Positions 42,504 through 51,469 of a DNA stretch of 64,000 nucleotides are shown piece after piece (position 1 is the first letter of the stretch; each line of letters starts with the position of its first letter). The notes below the pieces were generated by a model. It saw nothing but the letters and a program-made list of their open reading frames with translations, searched no databases and had not been told where the DNA came from. Origin of the DNA: CALBPI01 sp038533155 (GTDB lineage Bacteria; Pseudomonadota; Gammaproteobacteria; Steroidobacterales; Woeseiaceae); NCBI GenBank assembly GCA_038533155.1, contig JBCAZH010000008.1, forward strand, positions 1 to 64,000, in the 5' to 3' direction. The position numbers were made by a program, and so were the translations under genes.

Positions 42504-44156
42504 TCAGTTGCGGTTGCGCCTGCTGCTCGATCCGCGCGAGCGACCGCCACCGCCTCGAGAGCTGCTTCTGCTCGATGACCTCGCGCTACTGCGGCTGCTT
42601 CTCGCGCTAGATCTGGAGGCTTGTCGAGAACTGCGAGATTGTGCCCTCGCGTTGGAACGACTGGAGCGTGCCTCGCTGCGAGCAGTAGACCGCGAACTGC
42701 GCGCCTGGCTGCGGGCTGTGCTTCGGGAGGTTGTGACCTCTCTGCGAGGCTGCGCTGTTGAGCGCTGGGCCTGACGTGTGGAGCGCTGCGCTTGCTGGCT
42801 CGACCGTTGGGTTGTGTCTGCCGTGCCGCGGCGCGCGAACCGAGACTCAGATCGAGCGGCAGACCGACTGTTTCGAGCGTCTTGCCGAGATGTGCTGCGC
42901 GCATTTCTCGAATCCTGGCGCGTCCTTTGCTGTTGATCTGCAGCGCTGAACCGCGACGGTGACGTCGATGCATCGCGTCGCGTCGTGCGTCTGTCAGAGC
43001 GAGCGTCGGTTCGCCCTTGTATGCGCCGTTCGCGTGCCTGAGCTCGCCCGTTGGTCCGATCTTGGCGCTGCGAATTGCGGGTTGTAAATCGGGATGAACC
43101 GTTGCCGCGCGTCGCACCATCGGCCCGACGTCCGAGCTGGCCTGAACGCAACCCTTGTCGGTTGTTGGCCACTCGATCCCGAGTCCCGCGATTAGCACGC
43201 GAATACCGGGAGCCCTGCGTGTGATTCTGCACGCGATAGCCTTGTCGCGCTCTTGCACCTCGATCACGACGGCCGTAGCGCTGATAGCGAGATGACCGGA
43301 CTCCCGCCCGCGCGCGATGTTGCCAGCGCCTCGGCTGGAAACCGATCACAGGTCCGCCGAAGTGACGGCCGAAACGGTTGTATCGGAAGGCATTGAGTGG
43401 GGCATGTGCATAGAACCCGGCCCGTCGATTCCACCAGAAACCGTAGTCAAAACCGAACAAGTGCAGGTATCGATTGCGCCATGAGATTTCATAGAACGTG
43501 GGCACTCGGAAAAACAGGCGATCGAAGACGAACGCGCTCGGGTAAGCGTGGTAGTACAGCGGATAACCCCAATCAAAGAAGCTAACGACCGGCCGTGGCT
43601 GGCGGATGATGACCGTCGCCGGATCGTAGTAGGGCAGGTAAACCACATCGGGCTCGGCGGGAAGGATTTCGATGCTCTCTGCGCTACGAACGACCCTTTG
43701 TCGCTCGTTCGACTCGAGATTACCGGCTAGCCACGCAGCGTCGCGGAATTGCTCAATGGCCTCGAGTACATCGTTTTCTTGCGCCAGTACGGCATCGCCG
43801 AGCGTCGCAGTCCATTCAAGATCCTCGCTGAGTAGCGCTAGCGCCTCCGGATAGTTCAGCATCGCAATTACCGTTGGATCCCAATCGGAAGCAGGCGCTT
43901 CCCCTTCCTGCGGGTTACCGTCCAGGAAACGTTGAGCTTCAACGATTTGCAGTGGATAGGTTGCTGCGGGCAACAGGACAGCCAGCACGTCGTCCGGGTA
44001 CAGTGCGATCGGTCCGACGAGGTTTTGTAGCTCATCGACGGTGTAAACCGCTTCCGGAGCGGCAACAGCCTGAGCCTCGGCCTCAACGCTGAAAGCGCTC
44101 ACCAAGCTCATAAAAAACGCGACCGTCAGCATAGCTTTGATTCGCGATCCACTCAT
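42504..44156 (-). CDS. DUF3300 protein with a long Arg/Ser-rich tail
   Basis: 550 residues. The ATG is preceded by AGGAGTCGAAC. A signal peptide ends at VEAEAQA. The DUF3300 domain (about 35-260) has VGPIALYPDDVLAVLLPAATYP, DWDPTVIAMLNYPEAL and YLPYYDPATVI, ending in aromatic-rich segments (YGFWWNRRAGFYAHAP). The function is unknown. From about residue 275 to the end the protein is low-complexity and highly basic: Arg, Ser, Gln, Thr and Ala make up nearly all, and the last 100 residues are mostly Ser-Arg repeats. Such a tail could bind nucleic acid, lipopolysaccharide or another polyanion outside the membrane (inference). Confidence 0.85.
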   Translation of the reverse strand: MSGSRIKAMLTVAFFMSLVSAFSVEAEAQAVAAPEAVYTVDELQNLVGPIALYPDDVLAVLLPAATYPLQIVEAQRFLDGNPQEGEAPASDWDPTVIAMLNYPEALALLSEDLEWTATLGDAVLAQENDVLEAIEQFRDAAWLAGNLESNERQRVVRSAESIEILPAEPDVVYLPYYDPATVIIRQPRPVVSFFDWGYPLYYHAYPSAFVFDRLFFRVPTFYEISWRNRYLHLFGFDYGFWWNRRAGFYAHAPLNAFRYNRFGRHFGGPVIGFQPRRWQHRARAGVRSSRYQRYGRRDRGARARQGYRVQNHTQGSRYSRANRGTRDRVANNRQGLRSGQLGRRADGATRGNGSSRFTTRNSQRQDRTNGRAQARERRIQGRTDARSDRRTTRRDASTSPSRFSAADQQQRTRQDSRNARSTSRQDARNSRSAARSESRFARRGTADTTQRSSQQAQRSTRQAQRSTAQPRREVTTSRSTARSQARSSRSTARSEARSSRSNARAQSRSSRQASRSSARSSRSSARSSSRSSSRGGGGRSRGSSSRRNRN

Positions 44157-44545
44157 GTTCGACTCCTAGTTTCCGTCGCGGCTCTTCCTGGCCTTTGGTC
44201 TTTTGAGCGTCTGTTATAACGGCTGGTGCCTGAACTCAACCTTAACAGGCTTCGTCGTTACCTTGGCGGTCCATCAGAGTCTTTAACTAGATTTCGGTTT
44301 AGTAAAAATCGATAAATATCTAATAGATAATGAGAAAAGTCACTCGTCTATTGATCGCGAGTTGTTCGATCGATTCGTTGTACGAATGCAAATCGCTTGG
44401 AGAACCTGGGCCGGCGGATCGCTGCAAACAATCTGGCGTTTTGCGCTGAGCGGTGGTTCGAGTGGGTCGGTGCCGTGTTTTGGTCGGACGCAGGATTGCC
44501 GCCCCAACGCGTAAGCGCGGAGGCGGCGTTTTCCGAGGATCTGTT
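44157..44545. other. Intergenic stretch without a gene
   Basis: No convincing reading frame is present. The part next to DUF3300 contains TTGAGT and TATAAC 15 bases apart on the minus strand, a weak promoter candidate. Around 44310 the DNA is A+T-rich with a short palindrome (TATCT-AAT-AGATA). Near 44500 GCCGCC and GGCGGC could pair, followed by GTTTT on the plus strand, at best a weak terminator. Confidence 0.5.
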
Positions 44546-45205
44546 CTAGAAATTGACTGAAAGAGAGAGTGCTATGACTGGGAACAGACGGTAGTCCGAT
44601 AACTCTTCTTCGAGTTCTTGCCTTTCCGATTCCAACTCTTGCTGGAAAATAGCGTCCGTGGCGAGTGCACCGTCTGCGGCTAGAGTCAGGCTTGCCTCAC
44701 CTTGGTACATGACCCCGGCATCGATGTGCAGTCCAACCCGATTGGCGAATCGGAAGTCGAAACCAATGCCGGCGTAGGGCGCAAAGTCGTCGAACGTCGC
44801 GCTGCCGCGCAAGTTGCCGACAAGCGCCCCATCGAACGTCTGGTTGCCGACCGTAATCGAGCTCTGCTGCGGCGCAAACAAACTTCCCTCGTTGCGGTTA
44901 TTGACCACACCGGCGCTGACCCGAAATGGGCTGAGCGGGACACGAAAATTCGCTGTTGCATAGATGTTGCTGAGATCGACCTCTGTCTCGTAGTCGATAC
45001 CGGCTTCGGTGCTATCGAAGTCGACCCCGAATTGACTAATGCCGAGTCTGAAATCGAGGTAGGGAACGGCCCGCCAAGTAGCCTCTAGGCCGAGCCCCTG
45101 GGTGCCCGCGCGACCGGCTATCCAGAAATCGTCGTCCGCTGACGCAGCGAGCGGTAGACTGCCGACCAACGCAAGTGCGAGCATTTGCTGTCTGAAATTC
45201 AACAC
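44546..45205 (-). CDS. Outer-membrane beta-barrel protein, function unknown
   Basis: 219 residues from a GTG at 45205 with GGAG about 8 bases upstream; an ATG at 45184 is the alternative. The signal peptide ends at AASADD. Alternating hydrophobic and polar residues (YLDFRLGISQFGV, NIYATANFRVPL, YAGIGFDFRFANRVGLHIDAG) and the final aromatic VIALSLSVNF are typical of an 8-stranded outer-membrane barrel. A coiled EQELESERQELEEELSD-like stretch near residue 200 sits between strands. It resembles OmpW/OmpA-barrel-like hypothetical proteins. Ligand unknown. Its start lies only 13 bases from the divergent cytochrome gene start. Confidence 0.75.
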   Translation of the reverse strand: MLNFRQQMLALALVGSLPLAASADDDFWIAGRAGTQGLGLEATWRAVPYLDFRLGISQFGVDFDSTEAGIDYETEVDLSNIYATANFRVPLSPFRVSAGVVNNRNEGSLFAPQQSSITVGNQTFDGALVGNLRGSATFDDFAPYAGIGFDFRFANRVGLHIDAGVMYQGEASLTLAADGALATDAIFQQELESERQELEEELSDYRLFPVIALSLSVNF

Positions 45206-45217
45206 TGGGAACACTCC

Positions 45218-45721
45218 ATGTGGTTCGCGATCAACCGTCACGGTAGTACGGAGTCACATCGTCGGGCGTGCGGTGAGTCACGTTATTTAGGTTTTTTCCC
45301 CTGGTTTTGCCGCTTTTCCTGGTTGGCAACGAGCTTGATCTTCGTTGCGGGCTGCGATGGGTTCGGTGAATCCGGAAGTTCGCGCTCGGCTGAGGTTAGC
45401 GTATCGCGCGGCGAGGCACTCTGGTCCCGCTGCCGGACATGTCACCAGATCGGCGCAGGCGCGCGACATGTGTCTGGACCCCATTTGAATCGGTTGCTTG
45501 ATCGGCCCGTGGGTGGCAGCGCCGGATTTCGCTACTCTGACGCTCTTTCAGGCAGCGATGAGATCTGGACGCGAGCGCTGCTCGACGAGTGGCTCGCATC
45601 GCCATACCAGCTGTTTCGAGGTACGTCGATGAACTTTGGCGGTATCAGCGATGATGCGGATCGCAAGGCACTGATTGATTACTTGATCGAGCAGGGCGAT
45701 GTACCAGTGGAATCGTTGTAA
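45218..45721 (+). CDS. c-type cytochrome, probable lipoprotein
   Basis: About 167 residues from the ATG at 45218; the true start is uncertain because the divergent gene begins 13 bases away. A hydrophobic stretch ends in the lipobox FVAGC, so the mature protein is probably lipid-anchored and periplasmic. One haem-binding CRTCH motif follows (about residue 84), and GTSMNFGG supplies the likely methionine ligand. GPHLNRLLDRPVG with GFRYSDAL resembles class I cytochrome c of the cytochrome c2/c550 kind. It may carry electrons in respiration. sucA begins 122 bases downstream. Confidence 0.85.
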   Translation: MWFAINRHGSTESHRRACGESRYLGFFPWFCRFSWLATSLIFVAGCDGFGESGSSRSAEVSVSRGEALWSRCRTCHQIGAGARHVSGPHLNRLLDRPVGGSAGFRYSDALSGSDEIWTRALLDEWLASPYQLFRGTSMNFGGISDDADRKALIDYLIEQGDVPVESL

Positions 45722-45843
45722 CGACGGGCATTTGCACGTTCCAATCCGGATGCCGTTCAAGTAACATTCGCGGCCGACGCTAGCAGAACAGGTAAGGCCG
45801 TTGGGACAATCCGCGAGGCGGATGCGGCGACCTCTAGACTGAC

Positions 45844-48708
45844 ATGAGCAAAGCACTGCAGGAGCAGTATCGAGCGACGCCCTTAAACGGGGCGAACGCA
45901 GCGACCATCGAGGCGCTTTACGAGCGTTTTATCCGTGACCCGAAACAGGTGCCAGACGCTTGGCGCGCTTATTTCGAGACGCTCGCTCCCGACGCGATGG
46001 ACGAGGTCGAGCCGGATCACGGCGCAATCATCGCGCGGTTGAAGCAGCTCAGTAAGGCGCCGCCCGGCGTTGCGAGCACGGTCAGCGGCATCAACGGCAA
46101 ATCGATTCCCCAGTCGAGCGACGAGAAACAGGCAGCGGTATCTCGACTGATCCAGGTCTATGCGCTTCGTGGACACCAGATTGCGGATATCGATCCGCTG
46201 GGCATGATGGAGCGCCACGTGCCACGCGTCTTGGAATTCGACTTTGTCGGACTGGACCAGTCGGACATGGATCGAGAATTCTTCACCGGTGGTCTCGCGG
46301 GTACCGGCCACGACCGGATGAAGTTGCGCGAGATCATCGTGCTGCTGAAGCGAATCTACTGCGGCAAGGTCGGCGCTGAATTCGCGCATATCTCTAGAGC
46401 ACGTGAGCGCTTGTGGTTGCGCGAACAGTTCGAAGCCCGCAGCACCGTCGCACCGGATACCGAAGAGCAGCGGTGGCTCCTAAAACAGCTGACGCGCGCA
46501 GAAACGCTCGAGCGTTACCTGCACACTCGCTATGTTGGGCAGAAGCGATTCTCACTGGAAGGTGGCGAGAGTCTGATCCCGATGTTGGATACGTTAATCC
46601 AAGATGGCGGCAGAGCCGGCATTAAGGAATGCGTGCTCGGCATGGCCCACCGGGGCCGCATCAATGTGCTGGTCAATGTGCTTGGCAAGGCGCCCCAAGA
46701 GCTGTTTTCAGAATTCGAAGGCGAGTACGACCCCAGCGAGATCACCGGATCTGGGGACGTGAAGTACCACAAGGGTTTCTCGGCTGATATGAAGACGGCT
46801 GGCGGCAACGTCCATTTGTCGTTGGCATTTAACCCTTCTCACTTGGAAATTGTTAATCCCGTCGTCGAAGGCTCGGTGCGCGCGCGCCAGCTGCGTCGCA
46901 ACGATCTGCACGGCAGCACAATCCTGCCAATTTTGGTGCACGGCGATGCGGCGTTCGCGGGGCAAGGCGTCGTCACTGAGACTTTCCAAATGTCGCAGGT
47001 TCCGGCGTTCCGAACCGGCGGCACAGTGCACATCGTGATCAACAATCAGATTGGTTTCACCACTAGTGATCCCGACGATGCGAGATCGACGCCGTACTGT
47101 AGTGATGTCGCCAAGATGATCGAGGCGCCGATCTTCCACGTGAACGGCGATGATCCGGAAGCGGTTTTGCGTGTCACTCGTTTAGCATTGGACTATCGCC
47201 AGAAGTTCCGTAAGGACGTCGTGATCGATCTCGTTTGTTATCGCCGGCTGGGGCACAACGAGGCGGATGAGCCTGCGGCGACGCAACCTCAGATGTATCG
47301 GACGATTCGAAAACACCCGACGACTCGGGCGATTTACGCCGAACGCTTGGTAAAAAACGGTGTGCTGGACGGCGAAGCGGTCGATGACATGATCGAACGT
47401 TATCGCGCGCGACTGGATGACGGTCGGCCGGTGCCAAAAGCACTGCTCGGCATGATCGGCAATGAGTACACAATCGATTGGTCACCCTACATCACCGGCG
47501 ACTTGCTGGCGTCAGCAGATACGACGGTTGCTGCGGATCGGATTCAGCGATTGGGCAAGGTCGTGACTCAGGTACCCGAAGACCACAAGATCCATCCTAG
47601 AGTTGAGCGGATTATCCAAAGCCGCCAGGCGATGTTGTCGGGCGAGCAGGACATGGATTGGGGCTTCGCGGAGACGATGGCTTATGCCACGTTGTTGGAT
47701 GATGGATTTGATGTGCGACTGACAGGCCAGGATAGCGGCCGGGGTACGTTCTTCCATCGCCATGCGGTGTTGCACAACCAAGAAGACGGCAGCGAATACG
47801 TTCCATTAACTGAAGTCGTTGATCGACCAGCAGCGTTCACGGTGACTGACTCGCTGTTGTCGGAAGAAGCGGTGATGGGCTTTGAATATGGTTACGCAAC
47901 GACAGAGCCGCGAACGCTAGTCATTTGGGAGGGTCAGTTCGGCGATTTCGCGAACGGCGCTCAGGTGGTGATCGATCAGTTCATTAGCTCTGGCGAGGCT
48001 AAGTGGGGTCGACTGTGTGGCCTTACGCTGTTCTTGCCCCATGGCTACGAGGGGCAAGGGCCAGAACACAGCTCTGCACGGTTAGAGCGCTTTCTGCAGC
48101 TTTGTGCGGAACACAACATGCAGGTTTGTGTGCCATCAACACCAGCCCAGATGTATCACATGCTGCGGCGTCAAATGCTTCGCGCTGTGCGCAAACCACT
48201 CATCGTCATGACCCCGAAGAGTCTGCTTCGACACAAATTGTCGGTGTCGCCCATCTCATCACTTACCGATGGTTCGTTTCATTGGTTGATCGATGAGATC
48301 GACGACGTCGATCCGAAAAAGGTTGAGCGTGTCGTGATCTGCAGTGGCAAGGTGTACTTTGATTTGTACGAACGTCGCGCTTCAGAGTCGCTGACGAACG
48401 TGGCAATTGTGCGTTTGGAGCAGATTTATCCATTCCCGGTCGACGCGTACAACGAGATCTTGAGTCGGTATCCAAACGCTGGGACCGTGGTGTGGTGCCA
48501 AGAAGAGCCTCGCAATCAGGGTGCCTGGTATCAAATCCGCCACCGTCTACAGGAGCCGTTGCGGAGTCGACATACGTTGCACTACAGCGGCCGGGCAGGC
48601 GCTGCAGCGCCGGCGGCTGGTATCCCGCAATTGCATCAAATTCAACAAAGAAAACTGGTTGGCCAAGCCTTGGGTCTTGAGCCACTGATCGAAGATATTG
48701 ACCGATAG
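45844..48708 (+). CDS. sucA: 2-oxoglutarate dehydrogenase E1 component
   Basis: 954 residues. E1 uses thiamine diphosphate to decarboxylate 2-oxoglutarate and passes the succinyl group to lipoyl-E2 in the TCA cycle. The N-terminal ANAATIEALYERF is the E2-binding segment. HRGRINVLVNVLGK, GDVKYHKG, NPSHLEIVNPVVEG and the FHVNGDDPEAV thiamine-binding stretch follow. The C-terminal half contains LPHGYEGQGPEHSSARLERFLQ (the last part continuing). It is the first gene of sucA-sucB-lpd. The sdh genes that precede it in E. coli are absent. Confidence 0.97.
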   Translation: MSKALQEQYRATPLNGANAATIEALYERFIRDPKQVPDAWRAYFETLAPDAMDEVEPDHGAIIARLKQLSKAPPGVASTVSGINGKSIPQSSDEKQAAVSRLIQVYALRGHQIADIDPLGMMERHVPRVLEFDFVGLDQSDMDREFFTGGLAGTGHDRMKLREIIVLLKRIYCGKVGAEFAHISRARERLWLREQFEARSTVAPDTEEQRWLLKQLTRAETLERYLHTRYVGQKRFSLEGGESLIPMLDTLIQDGGRAGIKECVLGMAHRGRINVLVNVLGKAPQELFSEFEGEYDPSEITGSGDVKYHKGFSADMKTAGGNVHLSLAFNPSHLEIVNPVVEGSVRARQLRRNDLHGSTILPILVHGDAAFAGQGVVTETFQMSQVPAFRTGGTVHIVINNQIGFTTSDPDDARSTPYCSDVAKMIEAPIFHVNGDDPEAVLRVTRLALDYRQKFRKDVVIDLVCYRRLGHNEADEPAATQPQMYRTIRKHPTTRAIYAERLVKNGVLDGEAVDDMIERYRARLDDGRPVPKALLGMIGNEYTIDWSPYITGDLLASADTTVAADRIQRLGKVVTQVPEDHKIHPRVERIIQSRQAMLSGEQDMDWGFAETMAYATLLDDGFDVRLTGQDSGRGTFFHRHAVLHNQEDGSEYVPLTEVVDRPAAFTVTDSLLSEEAVMGFEYGYATTEPRTLVIWEGQFGDFANGAQVVIDQFISSGEAKWGRLCGLTLFLPHGYEGQGPEHSSARLERFLQLCAEHNMQVCVPSTPAQMYHMLRRQMLRAVRKPLIVMTPKSLLRHKLSVSPISSLTDGSFHWLIDEIDDVDPKKVERVVICSGKVYFDLYERRASESLTNVAIVRLEQIYPFPVDAYNEILSRYPNAGTVVWCQEEPRNQGAWYQIRHRLQEPLRSRHTLHYSGRAGAAAPAAGIPQLHQIQQRKLVGQALGLEPLIEDIDR

Positions 48709-48754
48709 TTAATGCGGCATCTTTCATGCGCGACAGATGCCCGAGAGCAGTGAT

Positions 48755-49984
48755 ATGGCAACTGAAGTAAAAGTCCCACAACTACCAGAATCTGTCGCGG
48801 ATGCGACGCTCGTGTCTTGGCATAAAAAGCCTGGCGATACTGTGCGAAGAGACGAAAATCTGGTTGATCTCGAGACCGACAAAGTCGTGCTGGAGGTACC
48901 GTGTCCCACGGACGGCACGTTAAAAGAGATCAAAGCGGAGGACGGCGCGACGGTCACCAGTGGCGAATTGTTGGCCATCGTTGAGGCAGGCGAAGTGGCC
49001 AAAGCGAAACCTGCAGAGGTGGCGACAGCAGACGCGCCCGATTCTGATACGGGCAGCGATGCACCGGCCGCAGCAGCAGCGGTGACCAGCGAAAGTGCGC
49101 ACGATAAATTGAGTCCATCGGTTCGGCGCCTGGTTGAGGAGCACGATCTCGATCCAAGTCGGATCAAAGGGACCGGTCGCGACGGCCGCATCACCAAAGG
49201 TGATGTGATGAATCACCTCGAGAACGATGATGGTGATACTGCCGAAGACATGCCAGTCGTCAACGGTGGCGGCGTTGTGTCGGCAAGAAATGAACAGCGA
49301 GTGCCGATGACACGACTTCGCGCGACCATCGCCAAGCGCATGGTCGAAGCGCAGCACAACGCTGCGATGCTCACGACCTTCAATGAAGTGGACCTAACTG
49401 AGATCATCGCGTTGCGCGCGCGGTATAAAGACGCCTTCGCTGACAAGCACGGTGTGAAGCTTGGCTTCATGTCGTTCTTCGTGAAAGCGGCCGTGGAAGC
49501 GCTGCGTAAATTCCCGCTGGTGAACGCATCGGTCGATGGCACTGACATCATCTATCACGACTACCAAGACATAGGGATTGCGGTTTCGACGGAGCGTGGT
49601 TTGATGGTTCCGGTACTGCGGGATGCTGGGCTCAAGAGTTTCGCCCAGGTTGAACAAGAGATCGCGGACTATGGACGGCGCGCTCGCGAAGGCAGCATCG
49701 GTATCGAAGATCTGACCGGCGGCACGTTCACGATTACGAACGGTGGAATCTTCGGTTCGATGATGTCGACGCCGATTCTCAATCCGCCACAGAGTGGGAT
49801 TCTCGGGATGCACGCGATCATGGATCGCCCGGTTGCCGTTGATGGAGAGATCAAGATACGCAAGATGATGTATCTCGCGATGTCTTACGATCATCGTATT
49901 ATTGACGGCAAGGAAGCTGTGCAGTTTGTTGTGAGCATCAAGCAAGCCCTGGAAGACCCAGCGCGTTTGCTCCTGCAGGTCTAA
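48755..49984 (+). CDS. sucB: Dihydrolipoyllysine succinyltransferase, E2 of 2-oxoglutarate dehydrogenase
   Basis: 409 residues from the ATG at 48755; an in-frame start at 48737 is less likely. E2 is the lipoyl core of the complex and makes succinyl-CoA. The lipoyl domain (residues 1-77) has the lipoylated lysine in DLETDKVVLEV. An Ala-rich linker follows, then the E1/E3-binding domain (LSPSVRRLVEEHDLDPSRIKG, about 112-145). The catalytic domain has the active-site histidine and aspartate in SYDHRIIDGKEAV. It is 46 bases after sucA and 30 bases before lpd. Confidence 0.97.
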   Translation: MATEVKVPQLPESVADATLVSWHKKPGDTVRRDENLVDLETDKVVLEVPCPTDGTLKEIKAEDGATVTSGELLAIVEAGEVAKAKPAEVATADAPDSDTGSDAPAAAAAVTSESAHDKLSPSVRRLVEEHDLDPSRIKGTGRDGRITKGDVMNHLENDDGDTAEDMPVVNGGGVVSARNEQRVPMTRLRATIAKRMVEAQHNAAMLTTFNEVDLTEIIALRARYKDAFADKHGVKLGFMSFFVKAAVEALRKFPLVNASVDGTDIIYHDYQDIGIAVSTERGLMVPVLRDAGLKSFAQVEQEIADYGRRAREGSIGIEDLTGGTFTITNGGIFGSMMSTPILNPPQSGILGMHAIMDRPVAVDGEIKIRKMMYLAMSYDHRIIDGKEAVQFVVSIKQALEDPARLLLQV

Positions 49985-50014
49985 AAGTTTTCGCCGTTTC
50001 GGCAGAGGAAAATC

Positions 50015-51442
50015 ATGTCTCAGCAATTTGATGTCATCGTCATTGGCGGTGGCCCAGCCGGGTATCCTGCGGCCATCCGCGCAGCACAGCATGGGATGTC
50101 TGTTGCGTGTATCGATGCATGGAAAAACTACGATGGTAGTCACGCATTCGGCGGCACATGCCTGAACGCCGGCTGCATTCCCTCCAAGGCCATGCTGGAG
50201 TCTTCCGAGCTGTTCCATCGTGCAGAGCACGAGTTCAAGCAGCACGGCATCGGTACTGGCAAAATTTCGTTGGATCTTGCCGCGATGCAAAAGCGCAAAG
50301 CGGGCATCGTGCGGCAGCTAACGAGCGGTATCGAGGCGTTGTTCAAGTCGAACAAGGTCACTGGGCTGCGCGGACACGGCAAACTGTTGGCAAACAAGAA
50401 AGTGGAGTTCACGCCACTTGAAGGTGAGACTGAGACTCTGAGCGCCAAACATGTGATTCTCGCCTCTGGCTCTCAGCCCATTGAATTGCCAGGCATGGCT
50501 TTCGACGGCGAACGCATCGTCGATTCATGGGGCGCGTTGGAGTTCGACGCCGTACCGCAGCGTCTCGGGATCATTGGCGCTGGAGTCATCGGGCTGGAGT
50601 TAGGCAGTGTTTGGGGCCGGCTTGGCGCAGCAGTCACAGTGCTCGAAGCGATGCCGGAATTTCTCTCGATGGTGGATCGGGCGATTGCGAAAGATGCGGA
50701 GCGGCAGTTCCGCAAGCAAGGACTCGATATCCAGCTAGGTGCGAAAGTCAGCAGCGCCAAGGTCGAGGGCGATGAGGTTCACGTCACCTACGAGACCTCC
50801 GATGGTGAAAAGACGGCGGTGTTTGATCGCCTCGTCGTTGCGGTCGGACGGCGGCCCCACACCGAAGGTTTACTGGCCGAAGACGCTGGCGTATCTGTCG
50901 ATGCTCGTGGCTTTATAGAAGTCGATGACGAGTGTCGGACCGGTGTGCAAGATGTTTACGCGGTCGGGGACTGCGTACGCGGCCCAATGTTGGCCCACAA
51001 AGGCACGGAAGAGGGGGTCATGGCTGCAGATCTGATCGCGGGCGAGGTCGCCGAGGTCAACTACGACGTGATTCCGTCTGTGGTCTACACCGCACCCGAG
51101 ATTGCTTGGGTGGGCAAGACCGAGGAAGAAGTAAAAGCGACCGGCCAGTCTTACAAGGTAGGCACATTCCCATTCGCTGCAAGCGGGCGGGCCAAAGCGA
51201 TGGAGCAAGCATCGGGAATGGTCAAGATCGTTAGCGCCGAAGAGGACGACGAGATCCTTGGTGTCCACATAGTGGGACCTATGGCGGGCGAGCTCATCGG
51301 AGAGTTAGTGCTCGCAATGGAGTTTCGTGCCAGCACCGAAGACATCCAACGGACGGTCCATGCGCATCCAACGTTGTCTGAAGCCGTACATGAGGCAAGT
51401 TTGTCGGCTGATAAGCGAGCGTTGCACGCCATCAATCGGTAA
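50015..51442 (+). CDS. lpd: Dihydrolipoyl dehydrogenase E3
   Basis: 475 residues. E3 reoxidises the dihydrolipoyl groups of E2 and reduces NAD. The FAD-binding motif is VIGGGPAGYPAAIRAAQ. The redox disulfide is in GGTCLNAGCIPSKA. The NAD-binding motif IGAGVIGLELGSVWGRLG is at about residue 188. The catalytic His-Glu pair is in HAHPTLSEAVHEA near the end. It is the last gene of the sucAB-lpd set. It may also serve pyruvate dehydrogenase if no other copy exists. Convergent with relA. Confidence 0.97.
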   Translation: MSQQFDVIVIGGGPAGYPAAIRAAQHGMSVACIDAWKNYDGSHAFGGTCLNAGCIPSKAMLESSELFHRAEHEFKQHGIGTGKISLDLAAMQKRKAGIVRQLTSGIEALFKSNKVTGLRGHGKLLANKKVEFTPLEGETETLSAKHVILASGSQPIELPGMAFDGERIVDSWGALEFDAVPQRLGIIGAGVIGLELGSVWGRLGAAVTVLEAMPEFLSMVDRAIAKDAERQFRKQGLDIQLGAKVSSAKVEGDEVHVTYETSDGEKTAVFDRLVVAVGRRPHTEGLLAEDAGVSVDARGFIEVDDECRTGVQDVYAVGDCVRGPMLAHKGTEEGVMAADLIAGEVAEVNYDVIPSVVYTAPEIAWVGKTEEEVKATGQSYKVGTFPFAASGRAKAMEQASGMVKIVSAEEDDEILGVHIVGPMAGELIGELVLAMEFRASTEDIQRTVHAHPTLSEAVHEASLSADKRALHAINR

Positions 51443-51469
51443 GGCTTAGAGCGTCGTCGCTACGCGAAG

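Noticed and set aside
42458..43267. 269-residue frame overlapping the DUF3300 gene
   Set aside because: An alternative reading of the Arg/Ser repeat region; codon bias alone keeps it open.
49394..50290. 298-residue frame opposite sucB and lpd
   Set aside because: It spans two well-conserved enzymes on the other strand and lacks family features.
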